Shown piece after piece: positions 15,916-24,408 of a DNA stretch of 64,000 bases. The notes under the pieces were generated by a model. That model worked only from the letters and a program-made list of their open reading frames with translations. It was not told the origin of the DNA and searched no databases. The stretch spans positions 310,001 to 374,000 of the forward strand of contig NZ_JAOQJN010000002.1 of the NCBI RefSeq assembly GCF_025567085.1, in the 5' to 3' direction. Each line of letters starts with the position of its first letter. Position 1 is the first letter of the stretch. Both the position numbers and the translations under genes were made by a program. The stretch comes from Bovifimicola ammoniilytica. GTDB lineage: Bacteria > Bacillota > Clostridia > Lachnospirales > Lachnospiraceae.

Positions 15916-16464
15916 ATGAATAAAATAAGAAAAACACCAAAGAAAGCAACGATAGCAATAACATTAATTTTAGTAAGTATTTTTATGCTTGCGTGTACAG
16001 GTGAAAATAAAACAACAATTTCTGAATCGACAGATAATAACGAAAGTAAAACACCTGATGAACAAGTCTGGGATATGGGTTTGGAAATATATGAAGGATT
16101 AAAAAATAAAGATAAAGAAAAGATAAAGTCAGTTTTTTCAGAAAATGAGTTAATGAATCATAGTAGAAAGATAGATAGAAATATTGACGAGATATATGAA
16201 TTTATAGATGGCGAAATAGTTGAATATAAAGAAATAACCGGAAATTGTGGAGGTGGAGAACGAAGATATTATGAATGGATTTATAGATATTTTGGTGGAT
16301 ATATTTTTGGAATAAAAACTGATACTGGAAGAGAATATACAATAAGTTATGGAGGATGTATGATAGATAAAAACGATAGTGATAATATAGGAGTTTTCTA
16401 CTTTAAAATATGGGAAAAAGACTCTGACGGTGATGAAAGTATACTTGTAGGAACATATAATTAA
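15916..16464 (+). CDS. Small lipoprotein, copy 3 of the tandem family
   Basis: A 182-residue lipoprotein, very close to copy 1 through the mature domain (HSRKIDRNIDEIYEFIDGEI, YYEWIYRYFGGYIFGIKTD). Its C-terminus (KDSDGDESILVGTYN) is nearer copy 2, suggesting gene conversion among copies. The lipobox is IFMLACTGE. AAAGGAATAG precedes the ATG. The spacer upstream is almost identical to that before copy 2. Confidence 0.8.
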   Translation: MNKIRKTPKKATIAITLILVSIFMLACTGENKTTISESTDNNESKTPDEQVWDMGLEIYEGLKNKDKEKIKSVFSENELMNHSRKIDRNIDEIYEFIDGEIVEYKEITGNCGGGERRYYEWIYRYFGGYIFGIKTDTGREYTISYGGCMIDKNDSDNIGVFYFKIWEKDSDGDESILVGTYN

Positions 16465-16482
16465 ATGATACTATAATACTGT

Positions 16483-16515
16483 AAGGCTATTACATTGGGA
16501 AAATGTGATAGCCTT
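16483..16515 (+). terminator. Repeat-associated terminator hairpin, copy 3
   Basis: Same 14-bp stem as copies 1 and 2, with a 5-nt loop (GGGAA). Confidence 0.6.
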
Positions 16516-16572
16516 TGATGAAATAGCTTTTAATGAAATAGAATTTATTTGTAATATTTCAGAAAATATAAA

Positions 16573-16674
16573 ATGAATAAAATAAGAAAAAGACTAAGGA
16601 CAACAACTATATCATTAATTCAACAAATTTTTCCTAAGTCCCTTTGGATAATGATTCTTCATTGTGCCATTTGA
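16573..16674 (+). pseudogene. Truncated fourth copy of the lipoprotein gene
   Basis: Starts with ATG and the family N-terminus MNKIRKRL, followed by RTTTISLI in place of the signal helix, then becomes unrelated where it runs into the 3' end of the convergent methyltransferase gene and stops after 33 codons. The spacer before it is a diverged form of the repeat spacer. It is therefore the remnant at the edge of the array. Confidence 0.7.
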
Positions 16675-18021
16675 ATATTTTCCAAAGCCAATGCTATATC
16701 CATCAACGGTAATAAGATACCAGCCGTTATGTTCTAACTGGACTTCAAATGCTTCTCCGTTAATATAGTTATATATGGTTTTGGTGGTAGAAGCAGAAGA
16801 ATTATCAGTGTCAGTATTGTTCAGCGTGAAATTAAAGCTGTATTTTACTTCATCGGGCTTAAGTGCAAGAGCTAGAGAATGTGATGGCTCAAATCTGCCT
16901 TTAAGCGAAGTACCAAGATGAAGTCCCGGTCTTAGAACACGTAATCCATTAAGTGATGGTGCATATTCAGGGAGAGAATATAACTGGTCACCAAACTTAA
17001 TTAAAGTTTTAGCAGGATTAACATTAAGAAATTTATTGCAAAACTCAAGGTAATCTTTGCAATCCTTTGGAGAAAGTCCCTTGATAGGGCGTACTTTTTT
17101 ATTGTGTTTATTAGAAGCAGTATCAGCAATATCTGTATCAGTATTATCAACTTTTTGTAATATTGTTAAGAAATGTCCCTCGCCATTTAATTTATGCGGC
17201 CATAATCTTATAGTTCCCGGAATAAAACCATCAGACATTTGAGAGGCTTTATTAATATGTACAATGTTAAAATCATTATGCTCTTTAAGGAAATTCTCGA
17301 TTGTTCCCTCATTTTCGGCATAGGAGAAAGTACAGGTAGAATAAGCCATTTGTCCACCGGGTTTTAACATTGAAGCGGCATTGTTAAGAATTTCGAGCTG
17401 TCTGTCGGCACATAATTCAACATTTTCAAGACTCCATTCATCGCAGGCATCTGAATTCTTACGGAACATTCCCTCACCTGAGCAGGGAGCATCAACCATA
17501 ATTTTATCGAAATATTCAGGAAAATGCTTTGCTAATGTGTCAGAAGATTCATTTGTGACAATAGCATTTTTTACGCCCATACGTTCGATGTTTTCGGATA
17601 AGATTTTTGCTCTTGCAGAATTTATCTCATTACTTATAAGCAATCCGTCATTTTGAAGTCTTGCTGCAATCTGAGTACTTTTTCCACCGGGAGCAGCACA
17701 TAAATCTAATACAATATCTCCGGGAGTGATTGGAAGATAACTTGCCGGAGACATTGCACTGGGCTCTTGAATATAATAGACACCGGCTTCGTGATAAGGG
17801 TGTTTTCCGGGTTTAATATCATCAGTATAATAGAAACCTGTATCAGCCCATGGAACTTTTACAAAATCATATCTGAATCTGTCAGTAAAATCTTTAACAG
17901 AACCTTTTAAAGTGTTAACTCTAAGTGCATAAAAACGTGGTTTATCATAACTTGCCATGAAATCATCATATTCAGCATCTAACATTTCTTTCATTCGTGT
18001 TTGAAAATCTATTGGAAGCAT
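16615..18021 (-). CDS. rRNA cytosine-C5 methyltransferase (RsmF/NOL1-NOP2-Sun family)
   Basis: A 468-residue SAM-dependent RNA methyltransferase. The N-terminal RNA-binding part is followed by the SAM loop LDLCAAPGGKST (about 105-116), DAPCSGEGMFRK (first catalytic Cys region) and STCTFSYAENE (second catalytic Cys). The C-terminal ~150 residues form the extra RsmF-type domain with a final GWYLITVDGYSIGFGKYSNG, NHYPKGLRK. GAGG six bases before the ATG at 18021 decides the start; an ATG four codons upstream lacks a site. Its last bases overlap the truncated fourth lipoprotein copy on the other strand. Confidence 0.88.
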   Translation of the reverse strand: MLPIDFQTRMKEMLDAEYDDFMASYDKPRFYALRVNTLKGSVKDFTDRFRYDFVKVPWADTGFYYTDDIKPGKHPYHEAGVYYIQEPSAMSPASYLPITPGDIVLDLCAAPGGKSTQIAARLQNDGLLISNEINSARAKILSENIERMGVKNAIVTNESSDTLAKHFPEYFDKIMVDAPCSGEGMFRKNSDACDEWSLENVELCADRQLEILNNAASMLKPGGQMAYSTCTFSYAENEGTIENFLKEHNDFNIVHINKASQMSDGFIPGTIRLWPHKLNGEGHFLTILQKVDNTDTDIADTASNKHNKKVRPIKGLSPKDCKDYLEFCNKFLNVNPAKTLIKFGDQLYSLPEYAPSLNGLRVLRPGLHLGTSLKGRFEPSHSLALALKPDEVKYSFNFTLNNTDTDNSSASTTKTIYNYINGEAFEVQLEHNGWYLITVDGYSIGFGKYSNGTMKNHYPKGLRKNLLN

Positions 18022-18207
18022 ACTAATCCTCATTTCTTATTATAAATCTTGTAACTTTATTAATACCACAGACTTTACACATTCATTATAAACTTTATTA
18101 TCTATTACAGGTAATTGACATATATAAAGATTGAACATTCTGTATTAATAAACTATACAATTATAGCATATATGAATTTGTATGAATAGCCTTATAAATG
18201 TTTAAAC

Positions 18208-18236
18208 TTTACAAATGCATATATTTTTAATAAAAT
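18208..18236 (+). promoter_or_regulatory. Promoter of the first MATE exporter gene
   Basis: TTTACA at 18208-18213, 17-bp spacer, TAAAAT at 18231-18236, sixteen bases before the start codon, so the leader is very short. Confidence 0.55.
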
Positions 18237-18251
18237 ATAAGGTGAGAAATA

Positions 18252-19634
18252 ATGATTATGATTGGAGATATACATATGAGAAACAAACAGTCACTGGGGG
18301 AGGAAAGAGTTACAAAATTATTATCTGAGTTTGCGGTACCAAGTATAATTGCAATGCTTGTTAGCTCATTATATAATATTGTGGATCAGTTTTTCATAGG
18401 AAGAAGTGTTGGTGAATTAGGAAATGCAGCAACTAACATATCATTTCCATTTTCAATAATGTGTGTAGCGATTGCATTGTTATTTGGAATTGGTGGTGCC
18501 TCACAGGTTAACTTATCAATGGGTAAGGGTAAAAAAGAAGAAGCAGTCTACTATATGGGTAATTCGGCAGTAATGTTGTTCTTATGCGGAATAGTGCTAA
18601 GTTTTATTATATTAATATTCTTAGAGCCATTATTAAAATTCTTCGGTTCACCTGTAAATGTTTTAGGGTATGCCAAGACTTATACAAGAATTACAGCAAT
18701 TGGTTTTCCATTTCTGATACTTGCAACAGGTGGCGGACACCTTATAAGAGCTGATGGAAGTCCTAGATTTACTATGCTATGCAATCTTACAGGTGCGGTT
18801 ATTAATACAATTTTAGATGCATTATTTGTATCAGTTATGGACTTTAAGATGGCAGGAGCGGCAGTTGCTACAGTTATAGGACAGATTGTTTCAGCTATAA
18901 TGGTAATTATATATTTAAGACATTGCAAGACAATGGCATTAGAGAAGAGGCATTTATTACCAAAGAGAAAATATGTTTCTAAAATTGCAGCCCTTGGTGC
19001 AGCACCTTTTAGTAACCAGCTGGCAATGATGGTTGTTCAGATTGTAATGAATAAGTCACTTAAATATTATGGAAGTCGTTCAGTATATGGTGAATCGATA
19101 CCAATAGCGTGTGTTGGAATCATAACTAAGATAAATCAGGTATTTATGGCATTTATCATTGGAATATCACAAGGATTACAACCAATTGTAAGCTATAATT
19201 ATGGTGCGGGCAAGTATAAACGTGTTAAAGAGGCGTATCTGAAGGCTATATCTGTAGGAACTGGATTGGCAGTAATTGCATTCCTGGCATTTCAATTTTT
19301 TCCAAGACAGATTACAGGTATATTTGGTAATGGAACAAAGGAATATTTCGATTTTGCAATAAGTTATTTTAGAATATTTTTGTTCTTTACATTCATAAAC
19401 TGTATGCAGCCAATTACTTCTAATTTCCTGACAGCAATTGGTAAACCTAAACAGGGTATATTCTTATCCCTTACAAGACAGATTATATTCCTGCTGCCAT
19501 TAATACTTATTATGCCGCTTATAATGGGAATAGATGGTATAATGTATGCAGGACCTGTAGCAGACTGTATGGCGGGATTAGCAGCAATAATTATGGCGAC
19601 AATAGAATTAAAGAGACCAGAATATACAAAATAG
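18252..19634 (+). CDS. MATE family multidrug/Na+ antiporter (MepA-like)
   Basis: A 460-residue integral membrane protein with about twelve hydrophobic segments in two homologous halves. The family start region LLSEFAVPSIIAMLVSSLYNIVDQFFIGR and the second-half GISQGLQPIVSYNYGAGKY are typical of the MepA/DinF-like subgroup. It exports cationic compounds or metabolites in exchange for H+ or Na+; the substrate is unknown. AAGGTGAG lies before the ATG used; another ATG at codon 9 is possible. The gene has its own promoter and terminator, so it stands alone. Confidence 0.9.
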   Translation: MIMIGDIHMRNKQSLGEERVTKLLSEFAVPSIIAMLVSSLYNIVDQFFIGRSVGELGNAATNISFPFSIMCVAIALLFGIGGASQVNLSMGKGKKEEAVYYMGNSAVMLFLCGIVLSFIILIFLEPLLKFFGSPVNVLGYAKTYTRITAIGFPFLILATGGGHLIRADGSPRFTMLCNLTGAVINTILDALFVSVMDFKMAGAAVATVIGQIVSAIMVIIYLRHCKTMALEKRHLLPKRKYVSKIAALGAAPFSNQLAMMVVQIVMNKSLKYYGSRSVYGESIPIACVGIITKINQVFMAFIIGISQGLQPIVSYNYGAGKYKRVKEAYLKAISVGTGLAVIAFLAFQFFPRQITGIFGNGTKEYFDFAISYFRIFLFFTFINCMQPITSNFLTAIGKPKQGIFLSLTRQIIFLLPLILIMPLIMGIDGIMYAGPVADCMAGLAAIIMATIELKRPEYTK

Positions 19635-19646
19635 TATGTATGGATA

Positions 19647-19683
19647 GTGTAAAAAATAATGCTGATGCGATTATTTTTTACAC
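19647..19683 (+). terminator. Terminator of the first MATE gene
   Basis: GTGTAAAAAATAAT pairs perfectly (14 bp) with ATTATTTTTTACAC across a 9-nt loop. Confidence 0.75.
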
Positions 19684-19684
19684 A

Positions 19685-19747
19685 GCTATTTACTTTTGCT
19701 TCAAAGCAAATAGCCTTTATCGCAGAGCAAAATCTGAAATTTTGCTC
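19685..19747 (+). other. Two consecutive hairpins in the leader of the DUF2974 gene
   Basis: Hairpin one spans 19685-19714 (GCTATTT with AAATAGC plus an inner CTTT/AAAG). Hairpin two spans 19725-19747 (GAGCAAAAT with ATTTTGCTC). They lie between the MATE terminator and the ribosome site at 19779 and could be a leader regulatory structure or a small palindromic repeat. Confidence 0.5.
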
Positions 19748-19793
19748 ACGATTACTCCGGCATAAATGCCTGCAGAATGGAGGTTGGTATGAA

Positions 19794-20963
19794 ATGGCAA
19801 ATATTATAGATTATATTATTTGGCGGGGAGATTTAAGTTTTGAGACCGCACCATTTAATGAAGTGGATAATCTGATTCTGTCAGAGTTATCGTATTTGAA
19901 TTTTGAGGGAATAGTGGCTGGTGATGGTGATAAAGAGATACCTTTATACAAAGCAGCCGAAATATATTTTAATGAAGAAAGAGATTTAGAACATAATACT
20001 GGAGATTTAACAGATGAGAATTTCTATAAGATGTTAAAACTAATGGCCGAAAGTAAGAGATATGGAGAGATAAGGCTCTTATATTATGTAAAGAAAACTG
20101 ACACTTTAAAGGAAATGCAGTTTTCGGCAATTACCCTTGATATTGGTAATAAGACTCTATTCATATCATTCAGGGGAACGGATGATACATTAATTGGCTG
20201 GAAAGAAGATTTTATGATGAGTGTTATGGATGTAGTTCCATCGCAGAAAGAAGCATTGAAATATTTTAATAAAGTCGCTGATAATTATATGCATCATAAA
20301 TTATACTTAGGAGGCCATTCTAAAGGTGGTAATCTTGCTGTATATTCTGCTGCATATGCCAAGGCAAGAAATAAAGCAAGAATCATAAATATATATAATA
20401 ATGACGGTCCGGGTTTTAAAGAGACTATTTTAGAAACTAAGAATTATATGGAGATATCAGACAGAATAATTACCTTAGTTCCACAGTCTTCAGTTATCGG
20501 AATGTTATTAGAGCATGAAGAGAATTATACGGTACTTAGAAGTAACCAGAAAGGTATAATGCAGCATGATGGATTTAGCTGGGAGGTAAAAGGGCCTAAA
20601 TTCATTCATCTTAAGAAAGTAACAAGAGAAAGTGTTATAGCTGATAAGACGATTAAGAACTTTCTTAATGGGATATCGGTTGAGAGAAGAAGAGAATTTA
20701 CTAATACTTTATTTGAAGTTCTAAGTACGAATGAATATAAGACGCTTACAGATATCAGGGATAGCAGATGGAAAGCTTTTACTGCGATGATTAAAACATA
20801 TGATAAGCTTGATGCAGAATTAAAAAAAGCTGTTAAGAATACAGTAGCCCTATTGCTAAATGAGGGAATGAGAAATATAATAAAGGTAGACTATCCTGAC
20901 GAGTGGAAAGGAAAGTTACCTAAAATAAACAAATTAATTCAACAGAGGAGAAGAAGTGAATGA
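19794..20963 (+). CDS. DUF2974 (Mbeg1-like) alpha/beta-hydrolase-type protein
   Basis: A 389-residue cytosolic protein. The central part shows a lipase-like fold: SFRGTDDTLIGWKEDF and the nucleophile elbow GGHSKGGNLA (Ser about 175), followed by IYNNDGPGF and a late His region (EVKGPKFIHL). These match DUF2974. The frame stays open for 45 codons upstream, but that part covers the hairpins and gives an odd protein; GGAGG 10 bases before the ATG at 19794 decides the start. Its stop overlaps the next gene in ATGA. The substrate of this hydrolase-like group is unknown. Confidence 0.82.
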   Translation: MANIIDYIIWRGDLSFETAPFNEVDNLILSELSYLNFEGIVAGDGDKEIPLYKAAEIYFNEERDLEHNTGDLTDENFYKMLKLMAESKRYGEIRLLYYVKKTDTLKEMQFSAITLDIGNKTLFISFRGTDDTLIGWKEDFMMSVMDVVPSQKEALKYFNKVADNYMHHKLYLGGHSKGGNLAVYSAAYAKARNKARIINIYNNDGPGFKETILETKNYMEISDRIITLVPQSSVIGMLLEHEENYTVLRSNQKGIMQHDGFSWEVKGPKFIHLKKVTRESVIADKTIKNFLNGISVERRREFTNTLFEVLSTNEYKTLTDIRDSRWKAFTAMIKTYDKLDAELKKAVKNTVALLLNEGMRNIIKVDYPDEWKGKLPKINKLIQQRRRSE

Positions 20964-21748
20964 ATATATTTTTAGTTTTGGCATTTTTATTTTTTATAGG
21001 AAGCCTGTTTGGGTGGTGCCTTGAAGTTATATATAGAAGATTTTTCTCGGGAGCTAATCCTGAAAGAAAGTGGATTAATCCAGGCTTCTTAACAGGTCCG
21101 TATCTTCCATTGTATGGATTCAGTCTGTGTGCTTTGTATCTGCTTGCTCAGATAAAGGTAACATTTATAAGTAATGTAATTCTGCAAAAGATTGTCCTGT
21201 TTATAATAATGGCAGTTGTAGTAACTATTATTGAGTATATTGCAGGTATTATATTTATTAAGAGAATGAAGATTAAGTTATGGGATTATGATAACCAGTG
21301 GGGTAACATCCAGGGTGTTATCTGCCCTAAATATTCATTTTTCTGGGCTGTTTTAAGTGCAATATATTATTTTCTGATACATCCAAATATTTTGAAATCA
21401 CTTTTCTGGTTATCAAATCATTTAGCATTCTCATTTGTAATGGGTTTCTTCTATGGTGTATTTGTTTTAGACTTCTGGTATTCAATGAATATTACATCAA
21501 GAATCAAGCAGTTTGCCGTTGAAAATGATATTGTTGTACGTTATGAAATGCTTAAAGAAAGTATACGTGAGAAGAATGAAGAACAGAAAGAGAAGAGAAA
21601 ATTCATTTTTGCTTTCCGTTCTGAGACAATTCCATTTGCAGAGAGTCTGAAGAATTATTTCGAGAAAGAAGAAGGGATATTAGCTGAAGCTAAGAAAAAC
21701 ATTCAGGATAAAATTAAGAAGACTGTAGAAAAAGCAGACAAAAAATAA
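20960..21748 (+). CDS. CmpB-like membrane protein (putative ABC transporter type IV family)
   Basis: A 262-residue membrane protein with about six helices. It shows the family opening FLFFIGSLFGWCLEVIYRR, RKWINPGFLTGPYLPLYGF and the WDYDNQWGNIQGVICPKYSFFW block that defines the CmpB-like group. The C-terminal ~65 residues are a charged coiled-coil-like tail. It is translationally coupled to the DUF2974 gene by a 4-base overlap, so the two products probably work together at the membrane. The family name implies transport, but no activity is established. Confidence 0.8.
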   Translation: MNIFLVLAFLFFIGSLFGWCLEVIYRRFFSGANPERKWINPGFLTGPYLPLYGFSLCALYLLAQIKVTFISNVILQKIVLFIIMAVVVTIIEYIAGIIFIKRMKIKLWDYDNQWGNIQGVICPKYSFFWAVLSAIYYFLIHPNILKSLFWLSNHLAFSFVMGFFYGVFVLDFWYSMNITSRIKQFAVENDIVVRYEMLKESIREKNEEQKEKRKFIFAFRSETIPFAESLKNYFEKEEGILAEAKKNIQDKIKKTVEKADKK

Positions 21749-21793
21749 CTTAAATTGGCTAGATAAAATCAAAGAAAGACATGGTATAGATTT

Positions 21794-24139
21794 ATGACTT
21801 TAAAAGACTTAGAAATCGGGAAAAGTGCGATAATACACAGTGTTGGTGGTGAAGGTGAGTTAAGACAACATTTTTTGGATATGGGTGTAATTCCGGGAAC
21901 AGAAGTTACAGTAATTAAATTTGCTCCGATGGGAGACCCGGTTGAATTAAGAATACACGGATATGAGCTGACTCTGAGGCTGGCAGATGCCGAAAAAATA
22001 GAGATAAAATCTGTACACAATGATGTAGAAGAGAAAAAGACAGTAAAAAATCAAAAGAAACTTCTACATCCAGGACTTGGAGAAGGTGGTATTTATCATA
22101 CAAAATCTTCAGGTGAAGAAGTCCCACAGAGTGAAATACTTACATTTGCACTTGCAGGAAATCAGAACTGTGGTAAGACGACATTGTTCAATCAACTTAC
22201 AGGTTCTAATCAGCACGTTGGTAACTTTCCAGGAGTTACGGTTGACAGAAAAGATGGTATTATTAAGAATTTCAGTAATACACTTGTAACAGATCTTCCA
22301 GGAATATATTCTATGTCGCCATATACGAGTGAAGAAGTGGTTACGAGACAGTTTCTTTTAGATAACAAACCGAAAGGAATCATAAATATTGTTGATGCAA
22401 CAAATATTGAACGTAATCTTTATCTTACGATGCAGCTTATGGAATTAAATATTCCTATGGTATTGGCCCTGAATATGATGGATGAAGTCAGACAAAATGG
22501 TGGCTCTGTAAGAGTTAATGAAATGGAGAATATGCTTGGAATACCTGTAATTCCAATATCAGCTGCTAAGAATGAGGGTATTGCCGAACTTGTAGATCAT
22601 GCATTACATGTTGCAAGATATCAGGAAAAACCTGGACGACTAGATTTCTGTAGTCCGGATGATAATGATGGTGCAGTTCACAGATGCCTCCATGCGATAA
22701 TGCATCTGATAGAAGACCATGCAAAGAAACAAGGAATACCTATTAGATTTGCGGCGAGTAAAGTTGCAGAAGGCGATAAACTTATTATTGACAAATTAGG
22801 TCTTGATAAAAATGAGAAGGAAATGTTAGAGCATATCATTAAACAGATGGAAGATGAAAGTGGTATGGATCAGGCAGCAGCAATAGCAGATATGCGATTT
22901 AAGTTTATCAGCGATGTATGTGACAATTGTGTAGTTAAACCAAAAGAAAGCAAAGAACATATAAGAAGTGTAAAAATTGATAAAATTCTGACAGGAAAAT
23001 ATACAGCTATTCCTTCGTTTGCTATAATTATGGCATTTGTATTCTATATGACTTTTGGAGTTATTGGTAAATTTCTTTCAAATGTATTAGAAATGGGAAT
23101 AGATAGTTTGACGAGGCTTATCGACAGAGGACTTACAGTTTATGGAATCAATCCGGTTGTACATTCATTAGTAATAGATGGAATCTTTAAAGGTGTCGGA
23201 AGTGTACTAAGTTTTATGCCTACAATAGTAACGTTGTTCTTCTTTTTATCAATATTAGAAGACAGTGGATATATGGCAAGAGTTGCTTTTGTCATGGATA
23301 AATTATTAAGAAAAATAGGCTTATCAGGAAGAAGTATTGTACCTATGTTAATAGGTTTTGGCTGTACAGTTCCTGGAGTTATGGCGAGTAGAACACTGCC
23401 ATCTGAGAGAGACAGGAAGATGACAATTTTATTAACTCCTTTTATGAGTTGTTCAGCAAAATTGCCAATATATGCATTTTTATCGGCAGCATTTTTTCCT
23501 AAGTATGCAACATTGGTTATGATTGCATTATATTTTACAGGAATAATAATAGGATTAATTTTTGCACTTATAATGGGTGAAACATTTTTCAGGGGCGAAC
23601 CGGTACCTTTCGTTATGGAATTGCCTAATTACCGTATGCCGGGAACTAAAAATGTAATTCAGCTTCTCTGGGAGAAAGCGAAGGATTTTATAACAAGGGC
23701 ATTTACGGTAATATTTGTTGCCACAATTATAATATGGTTCTTGCAGACGTTTGATTCAAGAATTAATGTGGTGACAGATTCTAAGGACAGTTTACTTGCA
23801 ATGCTTGCAGGATTAATAGCGCCTGTATTTAAACCGCTTGGTTTTGGTAACTGGAAGATTACTACAGCTCTTATTACAGGTTTTATGGCTAAAGAAAGTG
23901 TTGTGTCAACGTTGACAGTTCTAGTTGGCAGTAGTGCTTCAAGTCTTACAACCTTCTTAACACCATTAACATCTGTAACTTTACTTGTATTTATACTATT
24001 ATATACACCTTGTGTGGCAGCAATAACTTCAGTAAAGAGAGAATTAGGAAGTAAGTGGGCCATATGCGTAGTTATAGGTCAGTGTGTAATTGCATGGCTT
24101 GTAGCAGGATTTGTTAATATTATAGGAATGTTGTTATAA
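21794..24139 (+). CDS. feoB: FeoA-FeoB fusion, ferrous iron transporter
   Basis: A 781-residue fusion. Residues 1-75 are a FeoA (SH3-like) domain (GKSAIIHSVGGEGELRQHFL, GMGVIPGT-like turn MGVIPGTEVTV). After a linker comes the FeoB GTPase domain: G1 GNQNCGKTT (about 122-130), G2 in GNFPGVTVD, G3 DLPGIY (about 167), G4 NMMDE (about 224). The membrane part has the gate motifs GFGCTVPGVMASRTL, CSAKLPIY and FMAKESVVSTL. It imports Fe(II) driven by its G-protein domain. A Cys-rich partner follows. The window's other FeoB has a different downstream context, so the cell likely carries two Fe(II) uptake systems. Confidence 0.95.
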   Translation: MTLKDLEIGKSAIIHSVGGEGELRQHFLDMGVIPGTEVTVIKFAPMGDPVELRIHGYELTLRLADAEKIEIKSVHNDVEEKKTVKNQKKLLHPGLGEGGIYHTKSSGEEVPQSEILTFALAGNQNCGKTTLFNQLTGSNQHVGNFPGVTVDRKDGIIKNFSNTLVTDLPGIYSMSPYTSEEVVTRQFLLDNKPKGIINIVDATNIERNLYLTMQLMELNIPMVLALNMMDEVRQNGGSVRVNEMENMLGIPVIPISAAKNEGIAELVDHALHVARYQEKPGRLDFCSPDDNDGAVHRCLHAIMHLIEDHAKKQGIPIRFAASKVAEGDKLIIDKLGLDKNEKEMLEHIIKQMEDESGMDQAAAIADMRFKFISDVCDNCVVKPKESKEHIRSVKIDKILTGKYTAIPSFAIIMAFVFYMTFGVIGKFLSNVLEMGIDSLTRLIDRGLTVYGINPVVHSLVIDGIFKGVGSVLSFMPTIVTLFFFLSILEDSGYMARVAFVMDKLLRKIGLSGRSIVPMLIGFGCTVPGVMASRTLPSERDRKMTILLTPFMSCSAKLPIYAFLSAAFFPKYATLVMIALYFTGIIIGLIFALIMGETFFRGEPVPFVMELPNYRMPGTKNVIQLLWEKAKDFITRAFTVIFVATIIIWFLQTFDSRINVVTDSKDSLLAMLAGLIAPVFKPLGFGNWKITTALITGFMAKESVVSTLTVLVGSSASSLTTFLTPLTSVTLLVFILLYTPCVAAITSVKRELGSKWAICVVIGQCVIAWLVAGFVNIIGMLL

Positions 24140-24158
24140 AGAAAAGTATTGAATAATT

Positions 24159-24227
24159 ATCAGAAGATATGCGAAATATAAAGTTTTAAAGACAATATTG
24201 AAATTTATATTTTTGCGGACTTCTGAT
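24159..24227 (+). other. Hairpin between FeoAB and its Cys-rich partner
   Basis: ATCAGAAG at 24159 pairs with CTTCTGAT ending at 24227, with partial inner pairing. It may attenuate or stabilise the message between the two genes; there is no T-run. Confidence 0.45.
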
Positions 24228-24250
24228 ATTTGTCTGAAATGAGGAAATAC

Positions 24251-24400
24251 ATGAATATACCAAGTATAGTTGTAATTTTGATAATAGGTATCGCATTTAT
24301 ATTTGCAATCCACAGTATAATTAAAAATAAAAATGGTTGTGGTAATTGCAGTAGTTGTGATATATGTAATAATAAATGTGATAGATATGTAAAGAAATGA
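24251..24400 (+). CDS. FeoB-associated Cys-rich small membrane protein
   Basis: A 49-residue protein: one N-terminal transmembrane helix (about 4-22) and a tail with GCGNCSSCDICNNKC, so six Cys in a short stretch. GAGGAAA precedes the ATG. It matches the FeoB-associated Cys-rich family by layout and position 111 bp after the FeoAB fusion. Its stop overlaps the first possible ATG of the MATE gene that follows. Sequence similarity to the other copy at 1418 is limited to layout, suggesting an old pairing with each FeoB. Confidence 0.82.
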   Translation: MNIPSIVVILIIGIAFIFAIHSIIKNKNGCGNCSSCDICNNKCDRYVKK

Positions 24401-24408
24401 GGTTCAAA

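Noticed and set aside
19659..19793. 45-codon N-terminal extension of the DUF2974 protein
   Set aside because: It covers two hairpins and part of a terminator, reads as Cys/Lys/Phe-rich nonsense, and a strong ribosome site selects the ATG at 19794.
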